A stretch of 28,576 bases of DNA, taken from NCBI GenBank assembly GCA_007131745.1, contig SLPX01000072.1, positions 1 to 28,576 of the forward strand, given 5' to 3'. The notes below the pieces were generated by a model. It did no database searches and was not told the origin of the DNA. It saw nothing but the letters and a program-made list of their open reading frames with translations. The position numbers were made by a program, and so were the translations under genes. Source of the stretch: Myxococcales bacterium (GTDB lineage Bacteria > Myxococcota > Polyangia > HGW-17 > SLPX01). Shown piece by piece: positions 16,715-25,212 of this stretch; the first letter of the stretch is position 1, and every line of letters begins with the position of its first letter.

Positions 16715-18637
16715 ATGGCGAAAATTATTGGTATAGACCTGGGAACGACCAATTCGGTCGTCGCCATAATGGAAGGCAAAGAACCGAAAATCATCAACAA
16801 CGAGGAAGGCGGACGCACAACTCCCTCAGTAGTTGGATTTGACGACAAGGGGGAGGTTCTCGTGGGGCAAATCGCGAGGAGACAGGCCATAACGAACCCG
16901 GAAAAGACCGTCTTTTCGATCAAGCGTTTCATGGGTATGAAGTACGACGAGATTTCCGGGGATATCGAACGGATGCCCTACAAAGTGGTCAAAGCGTCCA
17001 ACGGAGACGCTCACGTGGAAATAGCGGGTAGGCGTTACGCACCCCCGGAAATCAGCGCGAAAATACTGCAGAAACTGAAAAAGGCCGCAGAGGAGTACCT
17101 TGGTGAAGAAGTAAAGGAAGCCGTGATCACCACACCAGCCTACTTCAACGACTCACAGAGGCAGGCGACAAAGGACGCCGGTAGAATCGCGGGACTGGAA
17201 GTCAAGCGGATCGTAAACGAACCAACCGCTGCAGCGCTCGCCTACGGCATGGACAAGGGAGACGAAAAGATCGTAGCGGTTTACGACTTTGGAGGAGGCA
17301 CGTTCGACATCTCGATTCTGGATGTCGGCGACAAGGTTGTCGAGGTGATTGCAACCAACGGCGACACCCACCTGGGAGGAGACGACATCGACCAGAAGGT
17401 TATCGAATGGCTGATTGACGAGTTCCGCAAGGATACGGGAATCGATGTCTCCAAGGACAAGATGGTGCTTCAACGCCTGAAGGACGCCGCGGAAAAAGCC
17501 AAGATCGAACTCAGCACCTTGCAGGAAACCGAAGTGAATCTGCCGTTTCTGACGGCGGACGGGTCGGGACCCAAGCACCTTCAAACAAAACTGTCCAGGT
17601 CCAAGCTGGAACAGATGATCGAAGACATCGTGGCAAAGACCATAGAGCCCTGCAAAAAAGCCCTGAAGGACGGCGGCAAGTCGCCGTCGGATATCGGGGA
17701 AGTGATCATGGTCGGCGGGTCCACCAGGATTCCCCTTGTTCAAAATAAGGTGAAAGAGTTTTTCGGACGGGAACCGCACAAAGGTGTAAACCCGGACGAA
17801 GTCGTATCGTTGGGAGCTGCCGTGCAGGCCGGAGTGCTATCGGGAGATGTCAAAGACATTCTCCTGCTGGACGTGACCCCGCTGAGCCTCGGGATCGAAA
17901 CCCTCGGCGGCGTGATGACCACTCTCATAGAGAGGAACACGACCATCCCGACGAAGAAGACAGAAACATTTTCAACGGCGTCCGACAACCAGACTTCCGT
18001 GGAAGTTCACGTGCTGCAAGGCGAGAGACCCATGGCAGGCGACAACCGGACTCTCGGCAAGTTCCACCTGGACGGGATTCCTCCGGCGCCCAGGGGCGTG
18101 CCCCAGATAGAGGTCACGTTCGACATTGACGCCAACGGAATTTTGAATGTTTCAGCGAACGACAAGGCAACAGGAAAGAAACAGCACATCACCATAACTG
18201 CTTCATCGGGCCTGTCGCAATCCGAGATAGAAAAGATGCAGGAGGAAGCGGAAAAACACGCCGCAGAAGATGTAGAAAAGAAGAAACTCATCGAGGAGAG
18301 GAACAAGCTTGATTCCATGGCATACTCCATCCGCAAGATGATGGATGAAAACAAAGACAAGCTCCCCGATGAAGACAGGAACCGGCTTGAAGAAGCGGTC
18401 AAGAAAGCCGAAGAAGCGGTCAAAACCGATGACCTGGGCAAGATCACCGCTGCAAGCGAAGAGTTGACCAAGGCATCCCACAAGATCGCTGAAATCATGT
18501 ATCAGCAGACATCAGGCGGAGCCGCGGACGGCGGCCCGGCCGGCGGACCCGCACCCGGCGGCGGTGCAGGAGGACAACCAGGAGGATCCGGCGGGGATGA
18601 CGGCGTGATTGACGCTGAATTCGAGGAAAGCAAGTAG
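16715..18637 (+). CDS. dnaK: Chaperone DnaK (Hsp70)
   Basis: A 640-residue Hsp70 that binds exposed hydrophobic peptides under ATP control. The nucleotide-binding domain (1 to about 385) has [10 protein letters not shown] at the start, [27 protein letters not shown] and [11 protein letters not shown]. The interdomain linker [18 protein letters not shown] precedes the substrate-binding domain and a helical lid with a charged coiled segment ([15 protein letters not shown]). The tail is Gly/Pro-rich and ends [10 protein letters not shown], like the conserved DnaK C-terminus. GGAG seven bases before ATG 16715 supports the start. grpE and dnaJ are not adjacent, unlike in many genomes. Confidence 0.98.
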   Translation: MAKIIGIDLGTTNSVVAIMEGKEPKIINNEEGGRTTPSVVGFDDKGEVLVGQIARRQAITNPEKTVFSIKRFMGMKYDEISGDIERMPYKVVKASNGDAHVEIAGRRYAPPEISAKILQKLKKAAEEYLGEEVKEAVITTPAYFNDSQRQATKDAGRIAGLEVKRIVNEPTAAALAYGMDKGDEKIVAVYDFGGGTFDISILDVGDKVVEVIATNGDTHLGGDDIDQKVIEWLIDEFRKDTGIDVSKDKMVLQRLKDAAEKAKIELSTLQETEVNLPFLTADGSGPKHLQTKLSRSKLEQMIEDIVAKTIEPCKKALKDGGKSPSDIGEVIMVGGSTRIPLVQNKVKEFFGREPHKGVNPDEVVSLGAAVQAGVLSGDVKDILLLDVTPLSLGIETLGGVMTTLIERNTTIPTKKTETFSTASDNQTSVEVHVLQGERPMAGDNRTLGKFHLDGIPPAPRGVPQIEVTFDIDANGILNVSANDKATGKKQHITITASSGLSQSEIEKMQEEAEKHAAEDVEKKKLIEERNKLDSMAYSIRKMMDENKDKLPDEDRNRLEEAVKKAEEAVKTDDLGKITAASEELTKASHKIAEIMYQQTSGGAADGGPAGGPAPGGGAGGQPGGSGGDDGVIDAEFEESK

Positions 18638-18689
18638 AAGATAAAGAATCACCCGCTGCGGGCGCCGCAAAAACATAGAGGCTGTTTAG

Positions 18690-19256
18690 CTATTTTTCGC
18701 CCTTATTCGTAAATGTGAAAGTCTTCAGAATAAGTTCGAATAATCGGCCTTCATCCTCGGCCTTTTCTATCGGAAAAGTGAACGTTAATACATATCCCAC
18801 CCGCCCCTGTTGCAAGAAAAACAACCTGTAGCCGACTTCCCGTCGGGGGTGTTTGCCTGAAACATAAAGGGCTTCTTCCTTTCCAACCCGGGTCTTTTTC
18901 AAAGAACTCACGGGAAAGCCCAACTCTTTCAAAACCTGAACTTCCCTGCGGGCAAACGCGGTCAAGGTTATTCGTGAAGGCATCACTTTTATCGACATGC
19001 TGACATTGGACCCTTCAGGGGATCGCAGGTTGACGGGAACCGAAGGATAAGTTCTTTGATCGTTTACTCTCCAACCTTCGGGAACCAGGAACCTGAAATG
19101 GAAATCCTTGTTCTGATAAACATTCCAGCGGGCCCTTGAACCACGGCCCACACCCCTTGCAACTCCCACAGTGACAAAGAGCGGGGCGACAAAACCAAAA
19201 AACGCGAAACACAAAACGCTGAGCAAATTATCTCGAAACCCGATCATACTTTTCAA
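18690..19256 (-). CDS. Exported PsbP/DcrB-like protein, TTG start
   Basis: A 188-residue protein with an N-terminal hydrophobic signal or anchor (LLSVLCFAFFGFVAPLFV) and a single domain resembling the PsbP/DcrB (DUF1795-like) fold: VYQNKDFHFRFLVPEGWRV, then SPEGSNVSMSIKV, GKEEALYVSG, and a final YVLTFTFPIEKAE...FELILKTFTF strand-helix-strand. That end is the usual signature of this fold, whose bacterial members are mostly uncharacterised envelope proteins. The TTG at 19256 is preferred because GGGAGAG lies five bases upstream, whereas the in-frame ATG nine bases later is too far from it. It is convergent with dnaK and divergent from the Nudix gene. Confidence 0.7.
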   Translation of the reverse strand: MKSMIGFRDNLLSVLCFAFFGFVAPLFVTVGVARGVGRGSRARWNVYQNKDFHFRFLVPEGWRVNDQRTYPSVPVNLRSPEGSNVSMSIKVMPSRITLTAFARREVQVLKELGFPVSSLKKTRVGKEEALYVSGKHPRREVGYRLFFLQQGRVGYVLTFTFPIEKAEDEGRLFELILKTFTFTNKGEK

Positions 19257-19261
19257 AGCTA

Positions 19262-19268
19262 CTCTCCC
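19262..19268 (-). promoter_or_regulatory. Ribosome binding site supporting a TTG start
   Basis: GGGAGAG on the minus strand, five bases before TTG 19256; the nearest ATG (19247) would be about 14 bases away. Confidence 0.6.
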
Positions 19269-19419
19269 GGGTTAGTGTGTTTGACTGTGGCCCGCATGTA
19301 AGCATCATGATAACGGGAAACAAGGTTAAGATCCAGACTCCAATCTCTTGCAAAGAAGGCATGCAGCGATTAAGGATACTGAACGGAAACGACAGAAAAC
19401 CATTCATGGAGTTCACAAA

Positions 19420-19854
19420 ATGCCGGAAAGTAGCATTCCCCAAATTCCGGTGGTGGCCGCGGTCATCAAGGAAAACGAAAAATACCTCATTACGAAAAGG
19501 AGTGCCCATGCCGTGCTTCCGGATTACTGGGAGTTTCCGGGAGGAAAGGTGGAAAACGGCGAAACAGACAAGGTCGCTCTCTGCAGGGAATTGAAAGAAC
19601 GGCTGGGTGTGGTCATTGAAGCCCGAGACATGATCGGAGAGAATGGACACGATTACGGTGACTACCAGGTTGTGCTGCGAATCTATGAAGCCGCGATAAA
19701 AACCGGGTCACCCAGAGCACTCAAATGCAAGGCTTTTAAATGGGTTTCATCCGCTGAACTGGAAGAACATGATTTTCCGCCTGCTGATCGCGCAACCATG
19801 GATCAACTGCTCAATCTCCAGCCTGAAGGATTCACAAGACAGGACAAGAAATGA
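19420..19854 (+). CDS. Nudix hydrolase (MutT-like) with altered Nudix box
   Basis: A 144-residue Nudix hydrolase, similar in layout to MutT/NudG enzymes that hydrolyse oxidised or modified nucleoside triphosphates. VVAAVIKENEKYLITKR and WEFPGGKVENGE lead into the Nudix box G42-x5-E48-x7-R56-E57-L-K-E60-R61-L-G63-V. The consensus is REUxEExGU: here the second Glu of the EE pair is Arg61. In E. coli MutT that Glu is a metal ligand, so activity may be reduced or changed. GGAG eight bases before ATG 19420 fixes the start and excludes an in-frame extension of 24 residues. The stop overlaps the start of lipA as ATGA, so the two are probably translationally coupled. Confidence 0.88.
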   Translation: MPESSIPQIPVVAAVIKENEKYLITKRSAHAVLPDYWEFPGGKVENGETDKVALCRELKERLGVVIEARDMIGENGHDYGDYQVVLRIYEAAIKTGSPRALKCKAFKWVSSAELEEHDFPPADRATMDQLLNLQPEGFTRQDKK

Positions 19855-20744
19855 GCCATTTGAAAAAACCTGAATGGCTGAAAACGCGCTTGGCCGGCTC
19901 CGGCAGGTACGGTGAACTCCGCCGGCTCCTCGGCGAATTGAAACTGAACACGGTGTGCACTGAAGCATCCTGCCCCAACATGGGAGAATGCTGGGAAAGA
20001 GGTTCCGTCACGGTGATGATATTGGGCGGCGCGTGTACTCGAAACTGCCGATTCTGCAACGTGGATTTTACCGCCGCGCCCCGACCGCCCGATCCCGAAG
20101 AACCCGAACATACAGCAGCCGCGCTTGCGCAACTCAAACTGAAACATGCTGTCATCACCTCGGTCACACGAGACGATCTTTCCGACGGTGGAAGCAGGCA
20201 CTGGGCCGCGACGATATCGGCAATCAAACAAACCTGTCCATGGATGACCATGGAAGCATTGATCCCGGATTTCAAAAGAAACGAACCCTGCCTGGACCGA
20301 GTCCTGGATGCAGGCCCGAATATTCTTTCGCACAATCTTGAGACAGTTCAAAGGCTTGCCGAATCGATCCGTCCGCATGCAAGCCACGAAACGAGTTTGC
20401 ACGTCTTGAAACACGCGTCGGCCCGGGGATTCATCACGAAATCATCCCTGATGCTGGGCATGGGAGAAACCGACGAAGAAGTCGTGACCACGATGAAAGA
20501 ATTGAGGCGAGCGGGAGTGAGAATAATCGCTCTCGGACAATACCTCCAACCTTCCAAGCGTCACGCAGCGGTGAAACGATACGTTCAACCTGAAAAATTC
20601 AAGGAATTCGAGAGAAGAGCGCGTGAATTGGGATTTGACTGGGTTGAATCGGGTCCGCTTGTCCGCAGTTCCTACAGGGCCGAAGACCAGTCCCGCCTTT
20701 GTAAGACCCGCACAGATCAATCGACTTCTCTAAACCCACAATAA
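19851..20744 (+). CDS. lipA: Lipoyl synthase
   Basis: A 297-residue radical-SAM enzyme inserting two sulfurs into octanoyl chains on lipoate-dependent proteins. Both iron-sulfur sites are present: auxiliary cluster C36, C41, C47 in the CTEASCPNMGEC motif, and the radical-SAM cluster C62, C66, C69 in CTRNCRFC. The conserved Ser of the C-terminal RSSY motif (VRSSYRAE) completes the auxiliary cluster. Length is typical. The start ATG overlaps the Nudix stop codon. lipB is not adjacent. It implies 2-oxoacid dehydrogenase or glycine cleavage complexes elsewhere. Confidence 0.97.
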   Translation: MSHLKKPEWLKTRLAGSGRYGELRRLLGELKLNTVCTEASCPNMGECWERGSVTVMILGGACTRNCRFCNVDFTAAPRPPDPEEPEHTAAALAQLKLKHAVITSVTRDDLSDGGSRHWAATISAIKQTCPWMTMEALIPDFKRNEPCLDRVLDAGPNILSHNLETVQRLAESIRPHASHETSLHVLKHASARGFITKSSLMLGMGETDEEVVTTMKELRRAGVRIIALGQYLQPSKRHAAVKRYVQPEKFKEFERRARELGFDWVESGPLVRSSYRAEDQSRLCKTRTDQSTSLNPQ

Positions 20745-20757
20745 ACCCACGAAGAGT

Positions 20758-22086
20758 TCAACGTTTCCTTTGAGTCAAGGGAAACATGGAAACTTCCTGG
20801 TTTACGTTGTCCCTTACCCGAACGATCATTCCGGGAGCATCGTCCACCGCCCAGCGTGAATGCCAACCGTCAGGCATTTTCGGAAGAGAACGATCGAATA
20901 CGAACCGGGCGTCTTTGGGAGACAAATTGATGCAGCCGTTGCTTCTCGCCCTGCCGAAACCATCATGCCAATAAGCTCCGTGTATCGCGTAACCTTCATG
21001 ATAGTACAGAATCCATGGAACCGCCTCCACCTTGTACTGATGGGCCGCTCCGGGCCTGTTGTTCATTTCTTCCACCGATATTTTGATCCACACCCTGAAT
21101 ACTCCGGGAGGCGTGGGTTCCGAACTTTTTCCGGTGGAAATGATCGTCGCGAATATGGGCCGGGCGCCTTCGTACATCACCAGGGTCTGCTGCCCCGTCA
21201 AAACCTCCACCCATGGCTCGTCCGGGTGTTCAAGCTCTTTCGGCGGATCACTGAACCTCACTCTCCTTACATCGCGGGCGTGAACCCATTTGTCCGAATC
21301 AACGCGATAGTACAACCTCGACCCCCTTTTTTCCTCCTCGAGAATTTGAACCCATGTATGGTAGCGAAGTCTTTCGCTTGTCTTTCGTGCACCCTTTCCG
21401 GGCTTTTCATAAGTCCACGCCCCCGGCCTGGCGATCACGCACGCCCATGGTTTTTCAGGTATCCCCGACAGTTGGATCCCCTCGAAATCAGACGGACGAT
21501 GCTGGTACATCTCTTTTCGCGGCACCAGGTCGAAAGTCCAAGTAAGTAAAAACGTTTCTTTTCCCACCCTGCGGGTCCTGCGAGCTGCGAAAGAAAAACC
21601 TTTTTCAACCACGCGATCCAGGTTGCCGGCCTCAGCGTCTTTGGCGTTGTTGTATACAGGCACCCCGTCCCTTCTTGAAAAATACACCCGGTACGGAATC
21701 AATTCCCCTTCCGGCAAAACGGGTAGCGTCCGGCCGTGGGGAAACCTGTATGACGGCATTCCATGGTCCGAGCACAAATACCTGCTGTTACCCACCTTGT
21801 ACCATTTTCCGCTGGGACACATATTCCTGGTCCCTTCCACCAGTCCGACGTAGGGCAGGTAAGTATTCGCGGTGACTTCACCCAGGCTGTCTTCTCCTGG
21901 ACGCTCCCACAACCTTATCCTGCGGGTCACCCTCACCGATAGGGGGGACAACATGTCCGGAAGTTTTTTCTTCACCGCTGTTCTTTGCGAAGGTTCCGCG
22001 GATGCGCTTTTTTCCCGACCACTCCCCACTACGATCGCAAAGCCTGCGCATCCGAGCGCGGCCACCAGAATCACGTAACGCCACAT
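20758..22086 (-). CDS. L,D-transpeptidase (YkuD) with N-terminal SH3-like region
   Basis: A 442-residue envelope enzyme. An N-terminal membrane segment (YVILVAALGCAGFAIVVG) is followed by a long region of beta-rich, SH3-like segments (for example RIRLWERPGEDSLGEVT and PGAWTYEKPGKG). The C-terminal YkuD catalytic domain begins near WVEVLTGQQTLVMYEG. The active-site signature is H369 and C385 in HGAYWHDGFGRARSNGCINL. Such enzymes make 3-3 peptidoglycan cross-links or attach proteins to peptidoglycan; which one applies is not decidable here. ATG 22086 gives a proper signal-anchor; an in-frame TTG 66 bases upstream would add an unlikely leader. Its 3' end meets lipA tail to tail with 13 bp between. 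Confidence 0.92.
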   Translation of the reverse strand: MWRYVILVAALGCAGFAIVVGSGREKSASAEPSQRTAVKKKLPDMLSPLSVRVTRRIRLWERPGEDSLGEVTANTYLPYVGLVEGTRNMCPSGKWYKVGNSRYLCSDHGMPSYRFPHGRTLPVLPEGELIPYRVYFSRRDGVPVYNNAKDAEAGNLDRVVEKGFSFAARRTRRVGKETFLLTWTFDLVPRKEMYQHRPSDFEGIQLSGIPEKPWACVIARPGAWTYEKPGKGARKTSERLRYHTWVQILEEEKRGSRLYYRVDSDKWVHARDVRRVRFSDPPKELEHPDEPWVEVLTGQQTLVMYEGARPIFATIISTGKSSEPTPPGVFRVWIKISVEEMNNRPGAAHQYKVEAVPWILYYHEGYAIHGAYWHDGFGRARSNGCINLSPKDARFVFDRSLPKMPDGWHSRWAVDDAPGMIVRVRDNVNQEVSMFPLTQRKR

Positions 22087-22228
22087 TCCTGTTCTTCTCC
22101 CTTCAATCAAAAAAAACCGAACTCTCCAACTCTCCAAACTTTTTTCACTCAACGTTCACACATCTCAATGTGATAGTACGTTGACAATGTCATGCAAGAG
22201 TAATTTTGTGAATTTTCCACAAGAACGC

Positions 22229-22246
22229 GGTCATAGTAATATGACC
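22229..22246. promoter_or_regulatory. Perfect inverted repeat upstream of TPR gene
   Basis: GGTCATAGTAATATGACC: two 7-base arms around GTAA, in the divergent gap between the L,D-transpeptidase and TPR genes (22087-22330). It could be an operator or a small hairpin; no known motif is matched. Confidence 0.3.
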
Positions 22247-22330
22247 TCCTACAACCGCACATAATCGGTGTTTCGATTACCGTTGAAAAGAGGGGGCTAA
22301 AAGGTTTATACATTGTATGAAGAGAGGTGA

Positions 22331-23332
22331 ATGATCTTGTCGAACATGGGTCTGAAATTTTCGGTGGCGTTGCTGATTGCATCTTTCCTGGTGTTTTTTC
22401 CGGCTTCCGGCGTTTTTTCCAAGAAGCGGCCTGCGGCACGCAGAAAAGAAGAACCTCAGAAAATTCAAAAAATAAGGAAAAAAAAGGGAGAAAAGCAAGC
22501 TGCAAAACAAAAACCCGCGCAGAAAAGCTTTTGGGAACGCTTTGTCAAGGATCGGAACGGATCCGAGGAAAAACTCATCCAGGAAATCCTGGTGGACCTC
22601 AGGAGCGCGCTGAACGAAGAGGATCAGGAAAAAAAAGAAGAGCTGCTGAAATCAGCTATAGGCAAGGCGAAAAAAGGAACACGGCTTCACCCGGATTCCG
22701 CGGATCTGCATTACTGGCTAGGCTTCGGCCTCTACGAAGTCAGGCGTTTCAAAGAGACGCTTGCTGCTTTTAAAAAGGCGGAAAAGCTGGATCCCGAGGC
22801 GGGGTTCATTGCGGACATGGCATTCAAAAAAGGGATCATTTACACGGTGCTGGGTGATTATCCGAAAGCGGTCGAATCATACATGACGGCTGCGCGTTCG
22901 CCCATGCAAAGCGCGGAATCTCTCGGAATAATATATTCCAATGCAGCGGAGTGTCTCATGGGCATGGGAAGAATGGTCGATGCCATCCGGATGTATGAAA
23001 GATCCCTTACCGTGAGACCTGCATCCAACAGCCAAGCGCTATGGGGGCTGGCTGTGGCCTTGGACAGGGACGAACAGATCTCCAAATCGGTTCAGGCCGC
23101 AAGGGCTGCTGCAAAGATCGACCCGAAACTCGAAAGTTTGACCGGGCCGGGGGTGTTTTTCGTGCCGGAAGGTGAATTGCATTATTACCTCGGAATCGCC
23201 TACCAGGCACTGGGCAAACCCGAAAAAGCGTTGGTCCACTGGAAGAGCTTCCTGAAAGCCCTGCCGGAAAGCCCCTGGGCATACAGGGCAGAGGATCACA
23301 TCAAAGTCCTCGAAAACTCCAATCAGCGTTAA
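22331..23332 (+). CDS. Exported or membrane-anchored TPR protein
   Basis: A 333-residue protein with an N-terminal hydrophobic stretch (FSVALLIASFLVFFPASGVFS), then a Lys/Arg/Gln-rich, highly basic segment to about residue 70. From about residue 95 there are TPR helices: ADLHYWLGFGLYEVRRFKET, FKKGIIYTVLGDYPKAVESY, IYSNAAECLMGMGRMVDAIR, QALWGLAVALDRDEQISKSV and LHYYLGIAYQALGKPEKALV. TPR arrays bind partner proteins; no specific role can be assigned. The start is uncertain: GAGG lies only three bases before ATG 22331, nine before an in-frame TTG at 22337 and eighteen before ATG 22346. panC follows 18 bp downstream, so they may share a transcript. Confidence 0.82.
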   Translation: MILSNMGLKFSVALLIASFLVFFPASGVFSKKRPAARRKEEPQKIQKIRKKKGEKQAAKQKPAQKSFWERFVKDRNGSEEKLIQEILVDLRSALNEEDQEKKEELLKSAIGKAKKGTRLHPDSADLHYWLGFGLYEVRRFKETLAAFKKAEKLDPEAGFIADMAFKKGIIYTVLGDYPKAVESYMTAARSPMQSAESLGIIYSNAAECLMGMGRMVDAIRMYERSLTVRPASNSQALWGLAVALDRDEQISKSVQAARAAAKIDPKLESLTGPGVFFVPEGELHYYLGIAYQALGKPEKALVHWKSFLKALPESPWAYRAEDHIKVLENSNQR

Positions 23333-23350
23333 AACCACAGGTGATGAAAA

Positions 23351-24223
23351 ATGGGTTCACCCGATACGAGTCCGACAATTCGAACGGTTCGAACTGTTGA
23401 AGAAATGCACCGATTATCCAACCGACTGCGCATGGAAGGAAAAATCATTTCCCTCGTGCCCACGATGGGTTTTCTTCATGAAGGCCATTTGAGCCTCATG
23501 CGGCTGGCAAAAGAAATGAGCGACGTGGTGGTAATGTCCTTGTTTGTAAACCCGGCCCAGTTCGGCCCGGGCGAAGACTTGGATGTCTACCCCAGGGATT
23601 TCGAGGGGGATCTGGACAAAGCATCGCGTGAGGGGGTCGATTATTGTTTCGCTCCCGAAACCGAAGACATGTATCCCGAATCTTTTCAAACATACGTAGA
23701 GGTTGAAAAAATCACAAAGCATCTCTGCGGTTCAACAAGGCCTTCTCACTTCAAGGGAGTAACCACCGTAGTGATGAAGCTTCTGAACGCGGTTAAACCC
23801 CACATCGCGGTTTTCGGCATGAAAGATTATCAACAATTTCAAGTCATCCGTCGCATGGTCAAAGACATGGATATGGACATCGAAATCACCGCGGGCCCGA
23901 TAGTGAGAGAGCATGACGGGCTGGCGATGAGTTCCAGAAACGCCTACCTGTCGCCCGGGGAAAGACAACAAGCGCTCAGCATTGTAAGGGGGATCAGGGA
24001 AGCCGAACGACTTTTTGGACTTGGAGAAAGGCGCACGCTACAATTAACAACCTCGGCGCGAAAAGTCATAGAAGCCGAACCGGACACGAAAGTGGACTAC
24101 ATCGAGCTTCGCGACCCGGAAACACTCGAACCGATTGACAGCGTCGAGGAAAGAGGGCTTCTGGCACTCGCTGTGTTTCTGGGAAAGACGCGGCTCATAG
24201 ACAACACGGTACTGGAGATATGA
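23351..24223 (+). CDS. panC: Pantothenate synthetase
   Basis: A 290-residue ligase joining pantoate and beta-alanine with ATP to make pantothenate, the coenzyme A precursor. Motifs in order: P37-T-M-G-F-L-H43-x-x-H46 (the HIGH-type ATP site), FVNPAQF, GMKDYQQ (M157-Q162) and MSSRNAYLSPGER (from M193), all as expected for PanC. AGGTGA lies before ATG 23351. Its stop overlaps the murB start as ATGA, indicating coupled translation. panB and panD are not in the window. Confidence 0.97.
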   Translation: MGSPDTSPTIRTVRTVEEMHRLSNRLRMEGKIISLVPTMGFLHEGHLSLMRLAKEMSDVVVMSLFVNPAQFGPGEDLDVYPRDFEGDLDKASREGVDYCFAPETEDMYPESFQTYVEVEKITKHLCGSTRPSHFKGVTTVVMKLLNAVKPHIAVFGMKDYQQFQVIRRMVKDMDMDIEITAGPIVREHDGLAMSSRNAYLSPGERQQALSIVRGIREAERLFGLGERRTLQLTTSARKVIEAEPDTKVDYIELRDPETLEPIDSVEERGLLALAVFLGKTRLIDNTVLEI

Positions 24224-25194
24224 CCACTGAAACAGCGCTTCCTATTTACAGACAATCGGAAATGGACTTCATGTATCAACTTACAAAACCCCCGGTGGAA
24301 GAGCTTGTGAAAGCGCTTCCCAGCGATCGAATCATCTACGAATTGGACATGGCGCCCCTGTGCACATACCGGGTGGGAGGAAAAGCAGACCTGGCCGTCA
24401 GACCTCAATCATCCGAAGAGGCGGCACTGGCAATCTCCGTGCTGGCTCAAAACGGATGCAAATTCGAAATCCTGGGACAGGGAAGCAATGTACTGATCTC
24501 CGACAAGGGCGTCCGGGAACCGGTCATCATTGCAACCGCTATGAACACCGTAGCGCTCGAAAACGGATTGCTTGAAGCTGAAGCAGGAACACCTTGCACA
24601 AAGTTGGCTTCTGCAGCGCTCAAGGCCGGGCTTTCAGGCTTGGAGTTTTTTCATTGCTTGCCGGGATCGGTCGGAGGCGCGACCTACATGAACGGCCGGG
24701 CATTCGGCCAGGAAGTAAGCGGAACAATCGAATGGGCCGATGTCATCACCCCGTGGGGAAAGCTGGAACGAAGAGATTTGAAGCCATCGGATTTTTCCTA
24801 CAAAAAGTCTCCTTTCATGGAAGAAGACCTGATGGTTGTACGCGCTGCATTCAGGCTGAAGCCTGCGCCCAGGGATCAAATCCGGGCTGCGATGGAAGCC
24901 AATGAACTACACCGCCGCAAAAAAGGGGAGATGGACTACCCTTCATGCGGATGCGTATTCAAAAATCCGCGCCAAAGCGATCGGTCGGCGGGAGCGCTGA
25001 TCGATGCATGCAACCTCAAGGGATTGCGCCAGGGAAGAGCGTGGGTGAGCGACAAACACGCAAACTTCATCGTACACTCCGGCAAGGTGACCGCTGCTCA
25101 AATCCGCGGGCTCATGGAAAAAGTGCGCGATACCGTGTACCGCCGAACCGGCGTGCGTCTTGACTACGAAGTCCGCTTCCTGGGAGACTGGTGA
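24220..25194 (+). CDS. murB: UDP-N-acetylenolpyruvoylglucosamine reductase
   Basis: A 324-residue FAD enzyme that reduces enolpyruvyl-UDP-GlcNAc to UDP-MurNAc in peptidoglycan synthesis. The FAD domain carries TYRVGGKADL, LGQGSNVLISD and the segment LSGLEFFHCLPGSVGGATYM. The C-terminal substrate domain has CGCVFKNP with Cys245 in place of the usual catalytic Ser (E. coli Ser229), and Glu317 in DYEVRFLG as the second acid. Cys at this site still allows proton donation and I believe it occurs in some lineages, but I could not check. The start overlaps panC by four bases. Pairing with a coenzyme A gene rather than a cell-wall gene is unusual. Confidence 0.95.
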   Translation: MTTETALPIYRQSEMDFMYQLTKPPVEELVKALPSDRIIYELDMAPLCTYRVGGKADLAVRPQSSEEAALAISVLAQNGCKFEILGQGSNVLISDKGVREPVIIATAMNTVALENGLLEAEAGTPCTKLASAALKAGLSGLEFFHCLPGSVGGATYMNGRAFGQEVSGTIEWADVITPWGKLERRDLKPSDFSYKKSPFMEEDLMVVRAAFRLKPAPRDQIRAAMEANELHRRKKGEMDYPSCGCVFKNPRQSDRSAGALIDACNLKGLRQGRAWVSDKHANFIVHSGKVTAAQIRGLMEKVRDTVYRRTGVRLDYEVRFLGDW

Positions 25195-25212
25195 AAAAAC
25201 CGGCGATAGAAT

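Noticed and set aside
18652..18662. CCCGCTGCGGG after dnaK as a terminator
   Set aside because: The loop would be one base and no T-run follows directly, so it is not a convincing intrinsic terminator.
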